A stretch of DNA of 64,000 nt from Cyanobium sp. CZS25K (GCA_030373325.1 JAUCZB010000008.1:1-64000), one strand, 5' to 3'. Counted from the stretch's first letter, positions 40,621-52,673 are shown. A program made the numbers and translations. The notes: a model not told the origin generated them from the letters alone.

Positions 40621-41511
40621 TCACCGGGAGCCGCCGCCGAACCAGCGGGCCAGGGCCGACACGTCCTCATCCCCATAGCCGGCCGCGATCAGGTCGTCCT
40701 CCATCGCCGCCACCTGGGCCGCCACCGGCAGCCCCAGACCGCTGCCGGCGGCGGCCTCCAGGGCGATCGTCAGATCCTTGCGGTGCAGACGCAACCGGAA
40801 ACCGAGCGGGAACGCCCCCCGCAGCATGGAGCCGCCGCGGTGTTCCAGGGCCCAGGAGCCGGCGGCCCCGCCGACCAGCGCCTGACGGACCTGCTCCATC
40901 GGCAGCCCGAGCTTCTGCCCCAGGGCCATGGCCTCCGCCACGGCGGCGTAGCTGCCCGCCACCAGCACCTGGTTGACGGCCTTGGCCTCCTGGCCCGCTC
41001 CGACCTTTCCGAAGTGGCCGATCCGCCCTCCCACCGCCTCCAGCACCGGGCGGGCCCGCTCCAGGTCGCCGGCCTCACCCCCCACCAGAACCGAGAGAGT
41101 GCCGGCCCGGGCCCCCTCGGTGCCGCCCGTCACCGGAGCATCCAGGTAGGCCACGCCACGCTCGGCCAGGGCGGCGGCCATGGCGCGGGAGGACGACGGC
41201 GCGATGGTGGAGAAATCGACCACCAGGGCCCCGGCCGCCAGGCCGGTGATGGCGGCGTTGGCGGTGGCGCTCCCCTGTCCCAGCAGCACCTCCGCCACGG
41301 CCGTGTCGTCGCTCAGGCAGAGGGCCAGGATCCCGGCACCCCGCGCCGCCTCCGCTGGCGTGGCCGCCCGCCGGGCGCCGGCGGCGGCCAGGGGCAGCTC
41401 CCGTTCACGGCGGCGGTTGTGGACCGCGAGCGGCAAGCCCTTGGCCAGCAGGTTGGCCGCCATCGGGGTGCCCAAGGCACCCAGGCCGATGAAACCGACG
41501 GATGGGACCAC
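40621..41511 (-). CDS. NAD(P)-dependent oxidoreductase, 3-hydroxyisobutyrate dehydrogenase family
   Basis: VGFIGLGALGTPMAANLLAKG...VDFSTIAPSSSRAMA...YLDAPVTGGTEGARAGTLSVLVGG. Confidence 0.93.
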   Translation of the reverse strand: MVPSVGFIGLGALGTPMAANLLAKGLPLAVHNRRRERELPLAAAGARRAATPAEAARGAGILALCLSDDTAVAEVLLGQGSATANAAITGLAAGALVVDFSTIAPSSSRAMAAALAERGVAYLDAPVTGGTEGARAGTLSVLVGGEAGDLERARPVLEAVGGRIGHFGKVGAGQEAKAVNQVLVAGSYAAVAEAMALGQKLGLPMEQVRQALVGGAAGSWALEHRGGSMLRGAFPLGFRLRLHRKDLTIALEAAAGSGLGLPVAAQVAAMEDDLIAAGYGDEDVSALARWFGGGSR

Positions 41512-41519
41512 GGCGTTGT

Positions 41520-42611
41520 TCAGACGTTGAACAGGAACTCCATCACATCTCCCTCGGCCACCACGTAGTCCTTGCCCTCACTGCGCAGCCAGCCCCGGTT
41601 GCGGGCCTCGGCCAGGGTGCCGGCCTCCAGCAGCTGGCCGTAGGCGATGGTCTGGGCACGGATGAAGCCGCGCTCGAAATCGGTGTGGATCACCCCGGCG
41701 GCCTGGGGGGCGGTCATGCCGGCGGTGATCGTCCAGGCTCGTGTTTCCTTTTCACCGGTGGTGAAGTAGGTGCGCAGACCGAGAAGGTGATATGTGGCAC
41801 GGATCAGGCTCTGCAGACCGCCTTCGCTCACCCCCAGGCCGGCCAGGTAGTCGGAGCGTTCCTCGGCGGCCAGGTCGACGAGTTCGGCCTCCACCTGGGC
41901 GGAGATGCGCACGGCTTCGGCCCCCTCCCGAGCGGCCAGCGCCTCCACGGCGTTCACCCAGGCATTGCCCCCGGCCAGGTCGTCCTCGCTGACATTGGTG
42001 GCGTAGATGATCGGCTTGGCGGTCAGCAGGCCGAGGGTGCGCACCAGGGTCTGCTCCTCCTCGCTCAGGGACACCCGGCGCGCAGCGCCACCCTGCTCGA
42101 GCTCCGCCTGCAACCGGGCCAGGGCTCCGTCCTCCAGCACGGCCTCCTTGCTGGTGCGCATCTGCTTCTTGAGCCGCTCGCGACGCTTCTCGATCTGGGC
42201 CAGATCCGCCAGCCCCAGTTCGAGGTTGATGATCTCGGCATCCCGCTCCGGATCGACGCTGCCGGAGACGTGGATCACGTCGTCGTCCTCAAAACAGCGC
42301 ACCACATGGACGATGGCATCCACTTCGCGGATGTTGGCGAGGAACTTGTTGCCCAGCCCTTCCCCCTGGCTCGCCCCCTGCACCAGTCCGGCGATGTCGA
42401 CGAATTCGACCCGGGTCGGCACGATCTCCTTGGAACTGGAGAGATCCGAGAGCTTCTGCAGGCGCTCGTCGGGCACCGCCACCACCCCCACGTTGGGCTC
42501 GATGGTGCAGAAGGGAAAGTTGGCCGCCTGGGCCTGGGCGTTGGCCACCAGAGCGTTGAAGAGGGTCGACTTGCCCACATTGGGCAGCCCGACGATTCCG
42601 GCTTTGAGCAT
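41520..42611 (-). CDS. ychF: Redox-regulated ATPase YchF
   Basis: [22 protein letters not shown]...[18 protein letters not shown]...[13 protein letters not shown]. Confidence 0.97.
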   Translation of the reverse strand: MLKAGIVGLPNVGKSTLFNALVANAQAQAANFPFCTIEPNVGVVAVPDERLQKLSDLSSSKEIVPTRVEFVDIAGLVQGASQGEGLGNKFLANIREVDAIVHVVRCFEDDDVIHVSGSVDPERDAEIINLELGLADLAQIEKRRERLKKQMRTSKEAVLEDGALARLQAELEQGGAARRVSLSEEEQTLVRTLGLLTAKPIIYATNVSEDDLAGGNAWVNAVEALAAREGAEAVRISAQVEAELVDLAAEERSDYLAGLGVSEGGLQSLIRATYHLLGLRTYFTTGEKETRAWTITAGMTAPQAAGVIHTDFERGFIRAQTIAYGQLLEAGTLAEARNRGWLRSEGKDYVVAEGDVMEFLFNV

Positions 42612-42781
42612 CGGCGAAATCTAGGGGGCGCCCGACCAGGCCCTCTTCGGTCTCCCCCCATCCACAACCCCCAGGCGGGCACGCGAAACTGTCGGCAGCG
42701 ATCCGCCGGCCCATTCCCGCCATCACCCCCCTGCCGCCGGCTCCGCCTCCGACCCGGACCCCGCCACCGGCAGCCACGCCC

Positions 42782-43891
42782 TTGAAGGCGAAGCGCCGCG
42801 ACCGGCGCCGCCGTCTCTGGATCGGACTGGCGGTGGCCCTCGCCGTGCTCGTCTCGGCCGGCATCTGGCAGCGGCAACGGATGCAGAACGGACGGGACCT
42901 GGCCCCCTTCACCGTGGTGGCCCGCGAGGGATCCCTTCCCGGGGTGATCACCGCGAGCGGCGAACTGGATGCCGTCCAGCGGGTCAACGTCAGTCCCAAG
43001 CGACAGGGGCTGCTGATGGAGCTTCTGGTCGATGAGGGCGACCAGGTCCGCAAGGGCCAGCCCCTGGCCCGCATGGACGACGGCGACCTGCGCGACCGGT
43101 TGATGGAGCTGCAGGCCAACGTGCTTTCGGCGGAGGCGGAACAGCGCCGCAGCGACAGCGAGCTGCGCCGCAACGAACCCCTGTACCGCCAGGGGGCGAT
43201 CAGCCTCAACGACATGAACCGGTTCCGGGCCGAGGCCCAGGTGCGCCGCCTGGCCACTGCCGCGGCCCGCGAACGGCTCAAACAGCGGCTGGTGGAGCGG
43301 GACGAACTGATCGTGCGGGCGCCCTTCGACGGGGTGATCAGCCAGCGCTACGCCGACCCCGGCGCCTTCGTCACCCCCACCACCACCGCCTCCGCCACCG
43401 CCGGCGCCACCAGCTCTTCGATCGTGGAGCTGGCCGAAGGGCTGGAGGTGGTGGCGAAGGTTCCCGAGAGCGACATCGGCCGCCTGAAGGTGGGGCTTCC
43501 CGCCACGGTGCGGGTGGATGCCTTCCCGGACCGCCGCTTCCGGGCGACGGTGCGTCAGATCGCCCCGAGGGCTGTCAAGACCAACAACGTCACGTCCTTC
43601 GAGGTGAAGCTCCAGCTCGTCGATCCCGCCCCGGAGCTCCGCATCGGCATGACCGCCGACATCGATTTCCAGACCGGGACCCTGCAGGCCAGGACGGTCG
43701 TGCCCACGGTCGCCATCGTCACGGAGGACGGCCGCCCCGGGGTGCTGCTGGTGGGCAAGGGTCAGGAACCCACGTTCCAGCCGGTGGAACTGGGGGCCAG
43801 CAGCGGCAAGGACACCCAGATTCTCTCGGGCCTCGAGAACGGCACCCGGGTGTTCATCGATCTGCCTCCCTGGGCCAAGAAACGCCCTTGA
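42782..43891 (+). CDS. HlyD/RND-type periplasmic adaptor protein
   Basis: N-terminal TM; GVITASGELDAVQRVNVSPKRQGLLMELLVDEGDQVRKGQPLARMDD; coiled coil and barrel-sandwich pattern. Confidence 0.92.
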   Translation: MKAKRRDRRRRLWIGLAVALAVLVSAGIWQRQRMQNGRDLAPFTVVAREGSLPGVITASGELDAVQRVNVSPKRQGLLMELLVDEGDQVRKGQPLARMDDGDLRDRLMELQANVLSAEAEQRRSDSELRRNEPLYRQGAISLNDMNRFRAEAQVRRLATAAARERLKQRLVERDELIVRAPFDGVISQRYADPGAFVTPTTTASATAGATSSSIVELAEGLEVVAKVPESDIGRLKVGLPATVRVDAFPDRRFRATVRQIAPRAVKTNNVTSFEVKLQLVDPAPELRIGMTADIDFQTGTLQARTVVPTVAIVTEDGRPGVLLVGKGQEPTFQPVELGASSGKDTQILSGLENGTRVFIDLPPWAKKRP

Positions 43892-43934
43892 GTGATGGCG
43901 AACCGAAGCGCGCGGTGCGAACCGAAGCAATGGC

Positions 43935-45065
43935 TCAGATCGTCGCCGCGGCGCTGACGCCCAGGAAGCGCCGGGCAGCCTCCACGATCCTGCCGCTGGC
44001 CTCGCCGTCGCCGAAGGGATTGTGGGCATGGGCCATGGCCTGGTAGGCCTCCTGGTCGTCCAGGAGACGGCTGCCCTCCGCCAGGATCGCCGCGCTGTCG
44101 GTGCCGATCAGCTTCGCCGTGCCCGCCGCCACCGCTTCGGGCCGCTCGGTGGTGCGGCGCAGCACCAGCACGGGCTTGCCCAGGGCGGGGGCCTCTTCCT
44201 GAAGACCGCCCGAATCGGTGAGCAGCAGGGTGCAGCCACGCATCGCCGCCACGAGCCGGTCGTAATCAAGGGGTTCGGTGAGGAAGGCACGGGGATGGGA
44301 GCCGAGCAGGGCCTGGAGGGGCTCACGCACCGTGGGATTGCGATGCAGCGGCAGCAGCAGGGAAGTGTCGGGGAAGCGCTCGAGCAGAGCCAGGAAGCCG
44401 CGGCCGATGTCGAGCAGCCGCTCCCCCCAGTTCTCGCGGCGGTGCACGGTGGCCAGCAGCACCCGCTGGTTCCGCCAGTCGAGCCCGGGCAGGTCCCAGT
44501 CAGGGGCGGTGCGGGCCATGAGCAGCAGGGCATCGATCACCGTGTTGCCGGTGGTGAGGATCTCGCCTACCACCCCTGAGGCCCTCAGATTCAGCGCCGA
44601 CTGCGCTGTGGGGGCGAAATGGAGGCGGGCCAGCTGGGAGATCAGCCGCCGGTTGGCTTCCTCGGGGAAGGGATCGAGCAGATCGTTGGTACGCAGGCCG
44701 GCTTCCACATGGCCGACGGGAATCTGCTCGTAGAAGGCGGCCAGAGCACTGGCGAAGGCGGTGGTGGTGTCGCCCTGCACCAGGACGAGATCGGGGCGGT
44801 GCGTCTCGAATTCCTGCTTCAGTCCCTGCAGCGCCGCGCAGGTGACATGGGTGAGGGTCTGCTTCGGAGCCATCAAGGCCAGGTCATGGTCGGCCCCCAG
44901 GCCGAACAGGTGCATCACCTGGCTGACCATCTCGCGATGCTGTCCCGTGAGCACCACGCGGGTGCGGAACTCATGAGCCCGCTGAAAGGCCAGGATCACA
45001 GGCGCCAGCTTGATGGCCTCCGGGCGCGTGCCCAGAACGATGCTGACCAGAGGCTGTGGAGACAC
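43935..45065 (-). CDS. wecB: UDP-N-acetylglucosamine 2-epimerase (non-hydrolyzing)
   Basis: LVSIVLGTRPEAIKLAPVI...VLTGQHREMV...VQGDTTTAFASALAAFYEQIPVGHVEAGLRT. Confidence 0.95.
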   Translation of the reverse strand: MSPQPLVSIVLGTRPEAIKLAPVILAFQRAHEFRTRVVLTGQHREMVSQVMHLFGLGADHDLALMAPKQTLTHVTCAALQGLKQEFETHRPDLVLVQGDTTTAFASALAAFYEQIPVGHVEAGLRTNDLLDPFPEEANRRLISQLARLHFAPTAQSALNLRASGVVGEILTTGNTVIDALLLMARTAPDWDLPGLDWRNQRVLLATVHRRENWGERLLDIGRGFLALLERFPDTSLLLPLHRNPTVREPLQALLGSHPRAFLTEPLDYDRLVAAMRGCTLLLTDSGGLQEEAPALGKPVLVLRRTTERPEAVAAGTAKLIGTDSAAILAEGSRLLDDQEAYQAMAHAHNPFGDGEASGRIVEAARRFLGVSAAATI

Positions 45066-45229
45066 GGGCCGAAGCAGAGCTTCGGGATCCTAGGGAGCCT
45101 CCTATCGCCACTCCCCCACACCACAGGCCGCGGATCGCGACGGAATCCGCAGACCCGAATCCGCACCTAGGATCCGGCCGAGCCCAAATCCTTCGTCGGG
45201 ATCGCCCATCGCTGTTGCAGCGTTCCTCC

Positions 45230-46390
45230 ATGCCACAGGCACCTCCACCTCCACCTCCACCCCCTGTGAGAGCCGAGCCGGCGGTGTCCGGGTCCGCTCT
45301 GGGAACGCCGATGTCCGGCCATGGCGGGTCGTCTCCGACGTTGGAGCAGATCGTTCGGGTGGCCTACGAACGCAACTTCTCCGACATTCACCTCGGCGTC
45401 GGTGAGGAGCCCAGATTCCGCAGCCGCGGCGACATGATTCTGGCCGGGTTGGACGTGACCGATGGCAACACCTTCCGCGACTGGCTGCGGGAGATCATGG
45501 AGCCCGCCCAGATCGATCGTTTCTTCCAGCAGAAGGAGTACGACGGATCATTTGCCTTCGGCTTCGTGCGGGTGCGGGTCAATCTGCTCGAGTCCCTGCG
45601 GGGACCAGCGATGGTGCTGCGGCTGATTCCTCAGATCATCCCCACCATCGAAGAGCTCAACCTGCCGGAGGTGCTCAAGGACCTTGCCCTGCGCCCCAAG
45701 GGAATGCTTCTGGTCACCGGTCCGACGGGATCAGGCAAGAGCACAACCCTGGCTGCGGTGATCGATCACATCAACCGCACCATGAAACGCCATATCCTCA
45801 CCATCGAGGATCCTGTGGAATTCGTGCATCAGAGCCGCCAGTCTCTGATCCGTCAGCGAGAGCTGGGCACCCACACGAAATACTTCAAGTCGGCTCTGAG
45901 GGCCGCGCTCCGGGAGGATCCCGACGTGATCCTGGTGGGTGAGATCCGCGACCAGGACACCCTCACCACCGCGATTGAAGCGTCCCAGACCGGCCACCTT
46001 CTGCTGGGAACCCTGCACACCAACTCTGCGGTTCGATCCGTCGAGCGGATGCTGGGGATGTACACGCCCGACGAGCAGGAGGTCGTCCGGCGAGCGGTGG
46101 CCGATTCACTGCTGGGGGTGATTTCCCAGGGCCTCATCAAGACGGTCGATGGGAAGCGGGTGTCGTTCCACGACGTCTTCATCAACACCGATGCCTGCAA
46201 GGACTACATCCTCCAGGGTAAACTCGATGAAATCGAAGCCATCATGGCACGCAGCCGCTTCGACGGCATGATCACCTCCAATCAGTACCTGGCGAATCTG
46301 GTTTCCGCAAGAAAAGTGCAGGCCGATGACGCGCTCGCTGCCAGCCTGAGGCCCGGCGAACTGGCCCAGACCATACGGGGCAGAACCTGA
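45230..46390 (+). CDS. pilT: PilT-like type IV pilus twitching ATPase
   Basis: LLVTGPTGSGKSTTLAAVIDHIN...EDPVEFVHQSRQSLIRQRELG...ALREDPDVILVGEIRDQDTLTTAIEASQTGHLLLGTLHTNSA. Confidence 0.92.
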   Translation: MPQAPPPPPPPPVRAEPAVSGSALGTPMSGHGGSSPTLEQIVRVAYERNFSDIHLGVGEEPRFRSRGDMILAGLDVTDGNTFRDWLREIMEPAQIDRFFQQKEYDGSFAFGFVRVRVNLLESLRGPAMVLRLIPQIIPTIEELNLPEVLKDLALRPKGMLLVTGPTGSGKSTTLAAVIDHINRTMKRHILTIEDPVEFVHQSRQSLIRQRELGTHTKYFKSALRAALREDPDVILVGEIRDQDTLTTAIEASQTGHLLLGTLHTNSAVRSVERMLGMYTPDEQEVVRRAVADSLLGVISQGLIKTVDGKRVSFHDVFINTDACKDYILQGKLDEIEAIMARSRFDGMITSNQYLANLVSARKVQADDALAASLRPGELAQTIRGRT

Positions 46391-46443
46391 GCAAGGCGGC
46401 CACTGGGAAGGAAAGAGAGAAGCAGCCGAGCGAACGGCTTCCG

Positions 46444-46641
46444 TCAGCCGGCGGCGAGGCGCACCAGCAGAAGCACACCAAGGCCAACGGAAAGTCCGAG
46501 CATGGCGAGACGGCCATTCCAGATCTCGGCCTGGGGAGTGAAACCGCGACGCCAGGCGTTCAGCTCCTGCTGGGAGACAGGTTCCGCATCGCTGAGAGAG
46601 GTTTCAACCTGCTCGATGGGCAGGGGATTCGCGGGGGCCAT
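46444..46641 (-). CDS. hli: High-light-inducible protein (chlorophyll a/b-binding motif)
   Basis: 65 aa; FTPQAEIWNGRLAMLGLSVGLGVLLLVRL. Confidence 0.92.
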   Translation of the reverse strand: MAPANPLPIEQVETSLSDAEPVSQQELNAWRRGFTPQAEIWNGRLAMLGLSVGLGVLLLVRLAAG

Positions 46642-46679
46642 GGGGCCAGACCTACGGCTACACTTCCACCATAGGGGCA

Positions 46680-47735
46680 TCAAAAGGGAGGCTGTGGCGC
46701 ATAGAGCCCGCCGGCCTGCTCCAGGGGGAGCCGGGCCGCCACCCCGAGGCTGATCCCGCTGCGCTCGCCCGCTTCGAACCGCTCCACCGCCGCCAGACCC
46801 ACCATGGCGGCGTTATCGGTGCAGTAGGCCAGCGGCGCGACGCGCCAGGAGAGGCCCCGGGCGGCGGCGGCCTCCGCCATCAGGCGGCGCAGTCGACGGT
46901 TGGCGGCCACGCCCCCCACCAGCACCACGGTCTCCAAGCCGGCCTCGACGGCGCAGCGGCAGCTGCGTTCCACCAGCACGTCCGCCACCACCTGCTCAAA
47001 ACTCGCCGCCAGGTCGGCCACCGGCAGGCTGCCGCCCTCGCGGCTGAGGGTCTGCACCTGGCGGAGCACCGCCGTCTTGAGGCCGCTGAAACTGAAGTCG
47101 TAGGGGTGAAAGCCCCCCTGGGGCAGGGAGACCCTCCCCTTGGGAAAGCGGAAGCGGCCCGGATCCCCGTCCAGAGCCGCCGCCTCGATCGCCGGCCCAC
47201 CCGGGTAGCCCAGCCCAAGCAGGCGGGCCACCTTGTCGAAGCATTCCCCGGCGGCATCGTCACGGCTGCGGCCCAGGCGGACGTAGCTCCCCGGAGCCTC
47301 GACCTTGACCAGCTCGGTGTGGCCGCCACTCACCAGCAGCACCAGGTAAGGCCCCTGCGGCAGGGGCTCACCCAGGTGCACCGAGCACAGATGGCCCTCC
47401 AGGTGGTGCACCCCCAGGAAAGGCTTGCCATGCAGCCGCGCCAGGGTGCGCGCCGTCACCGACCCCACCAGCAGGGCCCCGGCCAGACCGGGGGCGACCG
47501 TGGCGGCGACCGCATCGAGGTCGGCCATGGCCAGGCCACTTTCCTCCAGCACCCTGGCGATCAGGGCTGGCAGCGCCTCCACGTGGCGCCGCGAGGCGAT
47601 CTCGGGCACCACCCCGCCCCAGCGGGCATGCTCCTCCATCTGGGAGGCGACGGCCCCCGCCAGCACCCGCCGGCCCGACACGATCGCCGCCGCCGACTCG
47701 TCACAACTTGTTTCGAGGGCCAGAACCGTGCGCAT
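46680..47735 (-). CDS. tsaD: tRNA threonylcarbamoyladenosine biosynthesis protein TsaD
   Basis: [16 protein letters not shown]...[20 protein letters not shown]...[15 protein letters not shown]. Confidence 0.97.
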   Translation of the reverse strand: MRTVLALETSCDESAAAIVSGRRVLAGAVASQMEEHARWGGVVPEIASRRHVEALPALIARVLEESGLAMADLDAVAATVAPGLAGALLVGSVTARTLARLHGKPFLGVHHLEGHLCSVHLGEPLPQGPYLVLLVSGGHTELVKVEAPGSYVRLGRSRDDAAGECFDKVARLLGLGYPGGPAIEAAALDGDPGRFRFPKGRVSLPQGGFHPYDFSFSGLKTAVLRQVQTLSREGGSLPVADLAASFEQVVADVLVERSCRCAVEAGLETVVLVGGVAANRRLRRLMAEAAAARGLSWRVAPLAYCTDNAAMVGLAAVERFEAGERSGISLGVAARLPLEQAGGLYAPQPPF

Positions 47736-47808
47736 GCTCCCTGGAGAGCTCCCCTACTGTCCGCACGAGCCATCCTGCCCCGCGGCAGTTCCACCGCGGC
47801 CCCTCTCC

Positions 47809-48318
47809 ATGCGCCGTCTTCTCTCCAGTCGTTCCTTCGCCACCCGGGCCTTCGCCCTGGTGGCGTCCGTGTTCCTGCTCTTCGGCTTCGCCCCCTCGGC
47901 CCGGGCCGACATCGGCGGACTCACCCCCTGCAGCGAGACCCCCCGCTTCCAGCAGCGCGCCGCCGCTGCGACCACGGATCAGGCCAAGGCCCGCTTCGCG
48001 TATTACGGGGAGGCCCTCTGTGGCACCGATGGCCTGCCCCACCTGATCACGGACGGCCGCTGGAGCCACGCCGGTGACTTCACGATCCCGGGCCTCCTCT
48101 TCCTCTACATCGCCGGCACGATCGGCTGGGCCGGCCGTGGCTACCTGATCGCCATCCGTGGCAGCAAGGACGCCGCCATGCGGGAAATCCAGATCGATCT
48201 GCCCCTGGCGTTCAAAACCACCCTCGCCGCCGCTGTCTGGCCCCTGGCGGCCCTCAAGGAGTTCACCAGCGGAGCCATGGTGGAATCCGACTCCAAAGTG
48301 ACCGTTTCCCCCCGCTGA
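47809..48318 (+). CDS. psaF: Photosystem I subunit III PsaF
   Basis: Signal peptide; [22 protein letters not shown]...[52 protein letters not shown]. Confidence 0.97.
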   Translation: MRRLLSSRSFATRAFALVASVFLLFGFAPSARADIGGLTPCSETPRFQQRAAAATTDQAKARFAYYGEALCGTDGLPHLITDGRWSHAGDFTIPGLLFLYIAGTIGWAGRGYLIAIRGSKDAAMREIQIDLPLAFKTTLAAAVWPLAALKEFTSGAMVESDSKVTVSPR

Positions 48319-48329
48319 TTCCAAGAGCC

Positions 48330-48446
48330 ATGAAAAAATTCCTCACCACCGCACCCGTCGTGGCCGCCGTCTGGTTCACCCTCACGGCAGGCATCACGAT
48401 CGAGGTCTTCCGCTTCTTCCCCGATCTGATCATCCATCCCCTCTGA
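48330..48446 (+). CDS. psaJ: Photosystem I subunit IX PsaJ
   Basis: 38-aa ORF absent from the supplied track: [38 protein letters not shown]; 11 bp after psaF. Confidence 0.95.
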   Translation: MKKFLTTAPVVAAVWFTLTAGITIEVFRFFPDLIIHPL

Positions 48447-48477
48447 AGCCTGCAGCAGGGCTGATCAACTTTCCTCG

Positions 48478-48503
48478 GCGGCCCTTGGAGGGCCGCTTTT
48501 TCT
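48478..48503 (+). terminator. Rho-independent terminator of psaFJ
   Basis: GCGGCCCT-TGG-AGGGCCGC-TTTTTCTT, perfect 8-bp stem with U-run. Confidence 0.92.
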
Positions 48504-48528
48504 TGGTTGTTCATCCCCACCCGGAGTG

Positions 48529-49104
48529 TCAGGCGGCGTCGCGAAATCCCAGCAGCAGCTCCAGTTCCTGCAGGGCCACGTCAAGGTCGCCGTTGATCAG
48601 GACCGCATCGAACTCGGCCTCCGCCTCCAGTTCCACCCGGGCCCGGGCCAGACGTTTCTGGATCGCCTCCTCAACGTCGGAGCCCCGGCCCCGGATGCGG
48701 CGCTCCAGTTCCTCAAGGCTGGGCGGCTTGATCAGCAGCTGGAAGGCCGCCGGAAACGTGCGCCGCACCTGGCGGGCCCCCTCCAGCTCGATCTCCAGCA
48801 GCACCGGCTGGCCCTGGGCGAGATGCTCTTCCACCGGCCCCCGGGGAGTGCCGTACAGGTGTCCGGCGAAGGCGGCCCATTCCAGGAAGCCGTCCTTGGA
48901 CACCCGTTGCTCGAAGTCGGGCCTGGTCAGGAAGAAATAGTGCTGGCCATCGATCTCCCCGGGGCGGGGCGACCGGGTGGTGGCCGAGACCGACAGCCAG
49001 AGCCCCGGATGGCGCTGCAGCAGCCGGGCCACCAGGGTCCCCTTGCCCACACCGCTGGGGCCGGTGATCACCGTGAGCCGGCCGGGGGAGGGGGGGGATG
49101 GCAT
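48529..49104 (-). CDS. gmk: Guanylate kinase
   Basis: [24 protein letters not shown]...[24 protein letters not shown]. Confidence 0.96.
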   Translation of the reverse strand: MPSPPSPGRLTVITGPSGVGKGTLVARLLQRHPGLWLSVSATTRSPRPGEIDGQHYFFLTRPDFEQRVSKDGFLEWAAFAGHLYGTPRGPVEEHLAQGQPVLLEIELEGARQVRRTFPAAFQLLIKPPSLEELERRIRGRGSDVEEAIQKRLARARVELEAEAEFDAVLINGDLDVALQELELLLGFRDAA

Positions 49105-49156
49105 GGATCGCTGGCGCTGGGGCGCACAGTAGGGGCGAACCGCATCGGAGGCGATC

Positions 49157-50869
49157 GTGGTGGACAAGGCCCCATCCCCGCCCATCCAGGCCATGGATGT
49201 GACCAGCCTGCGCGCCGTGCTGGCCGAGATGCGCGGCGGCCTGCTGCCCAGCCGCTTCGAGAAGGCCCAGCAGCCCGACGCCCATCGCCTGCAGCTGGGC
49301 CTGCGAAGTCTGCAGGGAACCCTCTGGCTCGAGCTCAGCTGGCTGGCGGAGGCGCCGCGCCTGCTGGCCATCGACCCGCCGCTCCGCCTGGGGGAGGGCA
49401 GCACCCTGGCCCAGCAGCTGCAGCATGGCCTGCGGGGCCTGGCCCTGGTGAGCCTCGAGCAGCAGGGCTGGGAACGGGTGGTGGCGCTGGGCTTCGCCCC
49501 CAGGCCCGGCGAGCCGGTCCGGAGGCAGCTCGTGCTCGAGGTGATGGGGCGCCACAGCAACCTGTTCCTGCTCGACGAGGAGCGGCGGGTGATCACCCTG
49601 GCCCGCCAGGTCCGCCAGGAGAAGTCGCGGCTGCGGCCGATCGGCACCGGTGATGCCTACGTCCCGCCGCCGCCCATGGCGGGCGAACCTCCCCGGCTCC
49701 AGGAGGACTTCGCCGCCTGGCAGCGGCGCCTCGGCCTGCTGCCCCAGTCGCTCGGCGAGGCCCTGATGGGCGCCTACCAGGGGATCGGCCCGGCCCTGGC
49801 CCGCCAGCTGGCGGACGGGTGGCATACCCTGCCGGTGCAGTCCCTGACGGCGGAGCAATGGCAGCAGCTCTGGCAACGCTGGCGCCGCTGGCTGGAGGCG
49901 GTGAGCGAGGAGCGGTTCGCTCTGGTCTGGGGCGGCCCCAGCGACTACCGCTGCTGGGACCTCGAGGGACCGGCCACCCCAGCCGCCGCCTGGGCGATCA
50001 ACCGGGGACTGGCGGGCTACTACGACGATCGGCTGGGAGGCCGCGCCCTGGAGCAGCGACGGGCGAGCCTGCGGCAGCGGCTCCTGAGCGCGGCGGTGCG
50101 GGAGCGTCGCAACGCCGACCAGCAGCAGAGCCTGCTGGAGGCCGTGCCCGGCAGCGACGCGATGCAGCGACGCGCTGACGGCCTGCTCAGCCGACCGTCG
50201 CCATCGAGGGAGGAGATCGACGAAGCCCAGCGCCTGTACCACCGGGCCCGCAAGCTGCGCCGCTCCGTGGCCGCGATCACCCCCCGGCTGGAACTGCATC
50301 AGCAGCGGCTGGCGGCGATCGAAACCAGCCTCACGTTCCTGGAGCAGGCGGACAACGGGGCCCAGCTCACCGCCGTGGAGGAGGACCTGCCGGCCCTGTT
50401 GCCCTGCCGCGAGGACCAGGGGCCAGGGCCTTCCCGGCGCGCCCGGCGAGGAGCGGCCGGCCGCGCTCCGGCCCCCCTGGAGCTGCGCAGCAGCGGTGGT
50501 CTGCGCCTGCAGGTGGGACGCAACCACCGTCAGAACGAATGGATCAGCCTCCAGCAGGCCCGGCGCGGTGATCTCTGGTTCCATGCCCAGGAATGCCCGG
50601 GCAGCCATGTGGTGCTCAAGGGCTCGGAGGGCACCCCCACGGAGCAGGACCTGCGGGAGGCGGCCGACCTGGCGGCCCACTTCAGCCGGGGCCGGGCCAA
50701 CGGCCGGGTGGCGGTGGTGATGGTGCAGACCAGCGACCTGCAGCGCATCGCCGGCGCCGGCCCCGGCACGGTGCGCCATCGCGGTGGCGAGGTGCTGTGG
50801 GCGGTTCCCGAGCGAGCCGCTGGGCTCCTGGCCGCGCCTTCTAGGCTGCCGGAGAAGGAACGGACATGA
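49157..50869 (+). CDS. rqcH: NFACT-family protein (RqcH/Rqc2 homologue)
   Basis: N-terminal NFACT-N fold; NFACT-R motif [36 protein letters not shown]. Confidence 0.92.
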   Translation: MVDKAPSPPIQAMDVTSLRAVLAEMRGGLLPSRFEKAQQPDAHRLQLGLRSLQGTLWLELSWLAEAPRLLAIDPPLRLGEGSTLAQQLQHGLRGLALVSLEQQGWERVVALGFAPRPGEPVRRQLVLEVMGRHSNLFLLDEERRVITLARQVRQEKSRLRPIGTGDAYVPPPPMAGEPPRLQEDFAAWQRRLGLLPQSLGEALMGAYQGIGPALARQLADGWHTLPVQSLTAEQWQQLWQRWRRWLEAVSEERFALVWGGPSDYRCWDLEGPATPAAAWAINRGLAGYYDDRLGGRALEQRRASLRQRLLSAAVRERRNADQQQSLLEAVPGSDAMQRRADGLLSRPSPSREEIDEAQRLYHRARKLRRSVAAITPRLELHQQRLAAIETSLTFLEQADNGAQLTAVEEDLPALLPCREDQGPGPSRRARRGAAGRAPAPLELRSSGGLRLQVGRNHRQNEWISLQQARRGDLWFHAQECPGSHVVLKGSEGTPTEQDLREAADLAAHFSRGRANGRVAVVMVQTSDLQRIAGAGPGTVRHRGGEVLWAVPERAAGLLAAPSRLPEKERT

Positions 50870-51636
50870 GCGACTCCATCCCCGAGGACCATCTCCCCGG
50901 CGAGTTCCCCGGCGAGGTGCACATGAGCCTGGTGGAGCACCTCGAGGAGCTCCGCCGCCGGGTGCTGCGCAGCCTGTTGGCGGTGGTGCTCGGCGCCGCC
51001 GCCTGCCTGGTGGTGGTGCGGCCCCTGGTGCGCCTGCTGGAGGTGCCGGCGGAAGGGATCCGGTTCCTGCAGCTGGCCCCGGGCGAATTCCTGTTCGTGT
51101 CGCTGAAGGTGGCCGGCTATGCCGGGCTCACCCTGGCCCTGCCCTACGTGATCTTCGAGGTCCTGGCCTTCGTGCTGCCGGGGCTGACCCGGCGGGAGCG
51201 GCGGCTGGTGGCCCCCGCCGTCGCCGGCTCCACGGTGCTGTTCGCCGCCGGTCTGGCCTTCGCCTGGTGGGCCCTGGTGCCGGCCGCCCTGCGCTTCCTG
51301 GTCTCCTACGGGGCCGACGTGGTGGAACCGATCTGGTCGATCGAGCGCTACCTCGACTTCGTGCTGCTGCTGATGGTGGCCACGGCCCTGGCCTTCCAGC
51401 TGCCGGTGCTGCAGCTGCTGCTGGGCGCCCTGGGACTGATCGACTGGCGCACCATGCTGAGCGCCTGGCGCTGGGTGGTGCTGGTGGCGGCCCTGGCCGG
51501 GGCGGTGCTGACCCCCTCCACCGACCCGATCACCATGCTGCTGCTCACCGGGGCGATCACGGCGCTCTATCTGCTGGGGGTGGCCCTGGTGGCCCTGGCG
51601 GAGGGCCTGCGGCCCTCCCCGGCTCCTTCCACCTGA
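50866..51636 (+). CDS. tatC: Sec-independent translocase TatC
   Basis: [18 protein letters not shown]...[42 protein letters not shown]. Confidence 0.96.
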   Translation: MSDSIPEDHLPGEFPGEVHMSLVEHLEELRRRVLRSLLAVVLGAAACLVVVRPLVRLLEVPAEGIRFLQLAPGEFLFVSLKVAGYAGLTLALPYVIFEVLAFVLPGLTRRERRLVAPAVAGSTVLFAAGLAFAWWALVPAALRFLVSYGADVVEPIWSIERYLDFVLLLMVATALAFQLPVLQLLLGALGLIDWRTMLSAWRWVVLVAALAGAVLTPSTDPITMLLLTGAITALYLLGVALVALAEGLRPSPAPST

Positions 51637-51656
51637 GCCGGCGGCGGGGGCCCGGC

Positions 51657-51986
51657 TCAGAGCAGGAACTCACTGGCGCGACCCGCCGGCAGCTCCAGGG
51701 GCAGAGACAGGGCCTTGCCCAGCCTCGGCCTGTCGGAGGTGGTCTGGAGCCAGTGGCGCACCTGGGAGGCCACGCCCAGGCCGTTCAAGGAGCCCACCAG
51801 CTCCTCGAGATGGTCCGCGTAGGCCTCGGGCGTGAGCGGAAACGACTGCTGCTCGAGATAGCCCCACATCATGTGGAGATAGAGGCGGCCGCGCCGTTGA
51901 ACCAGCTGCAGGTCGTAGGAGGCCTGCCAGCGGGTCCGCAGCAGCTCCAGCACTTCCTCCCGGCGAAGCGGCTCAGGCGGGGTCAT
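51657..51986 (-). CDS. DUF3067 family protein
   Basis: [57 protein letters not shown]. Confidence 0.82.
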   Translation of the reverse strand: MTPPEPLRREEVLELLRTRWQASYDLQLVQRRGRLYLHMMWGYLEQQSFPLTPEAYADHLEELVGSLNGLGVASQVRHWLQTTSDRPRLGKALSLPLELPAGRASEFLL

Positions 51987-52112
51987 GGCGGCAGGCGCAC
52001 TCCACAACAGCATGTTGCAGCCGGCCTCGGGCAGGCGCGACTCGGACCCGGGCCGGGAAGGGCAAGGTTCATAATGGGCGCCACGTCAATCGGTCACACC
52101 GAGCCGTTCCCT

Positions 52113-52673
52113 ATGACCCAGATCCCTGCGGCCTCCTCGAACGGCGGCGGAGCGGCTGATGTGCCCGGCATGGGCCGTCGGCAGTTCATGAACCTGCTGA
52201 CCTTCGGCTCCGTCACCGGCGTGGCCCTGGGTGCTCTCTACCCGGTCGTCAACTATTTCATCCCGCCGAAGGCCGCGGGCAGCGGTGGCGGCGTCACCGC
52301 CAAGGACGAGCTCGGCAACAACGTCACCGCCAGCGGCTGGCTGGCCACCCACAAGGAGGGCGACCGCAGCCTGGTCCAGGGCCTCAAGGGTGACCCCACC
52401 TATCTGCTGGTGGAGGGCGCTGACGCCATCGGCGACTACGGCATCAACGCCATCTGCACCCACCTGGGCTGCGTGGTGCCCTGGAACAGCGGCGCCAACA
52501 AGTTCATCTGCCCCTGCCACGGCAGCCAGTACGACGCCACCGGCAAGGTGGTGCGCGGCCCGGCCCCCCTCTCCCTGGCCCTGGCCCACGTTTCCGTCGA
52601 GAACGACAACGTGTTCCTCAGCCAATGGAGCGAAACCGACTTCCGCACCGGCGAAAAGGCCTGGTGGGCGTGA
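52113..52673 (+). CDS. petC: Cytochrome b6f Rieske iron-sulfur protein
   Basis: [24 protein letters not shown]...[11 protein letters not shown]...[11 protein letters not shown]. Confidence 0.97.
   Translation: MTQIPAASSNGGGAADVPGMGRRQFMNLLTFGSVTGVALGALYPVVNYFIPPKAAGSGGGVTAKDELGNNVTASGWLATHKEGDRSLVQGLKGDPTYLLVEGADAIGDYGINAICTHLGCVVPWNSGANKFICPCHGSQYDATGKVVRGPAPLSLALAHVSVENDNVFLSQWSETDFRTGEKAWWA

Noticed and set aside
45232-45270. CACCTC trinucleotide-type repeat encoding poly-proline at the PilT N-terminus
   Set aside because: Low-complexity linker, common in this context; no further structure seen.
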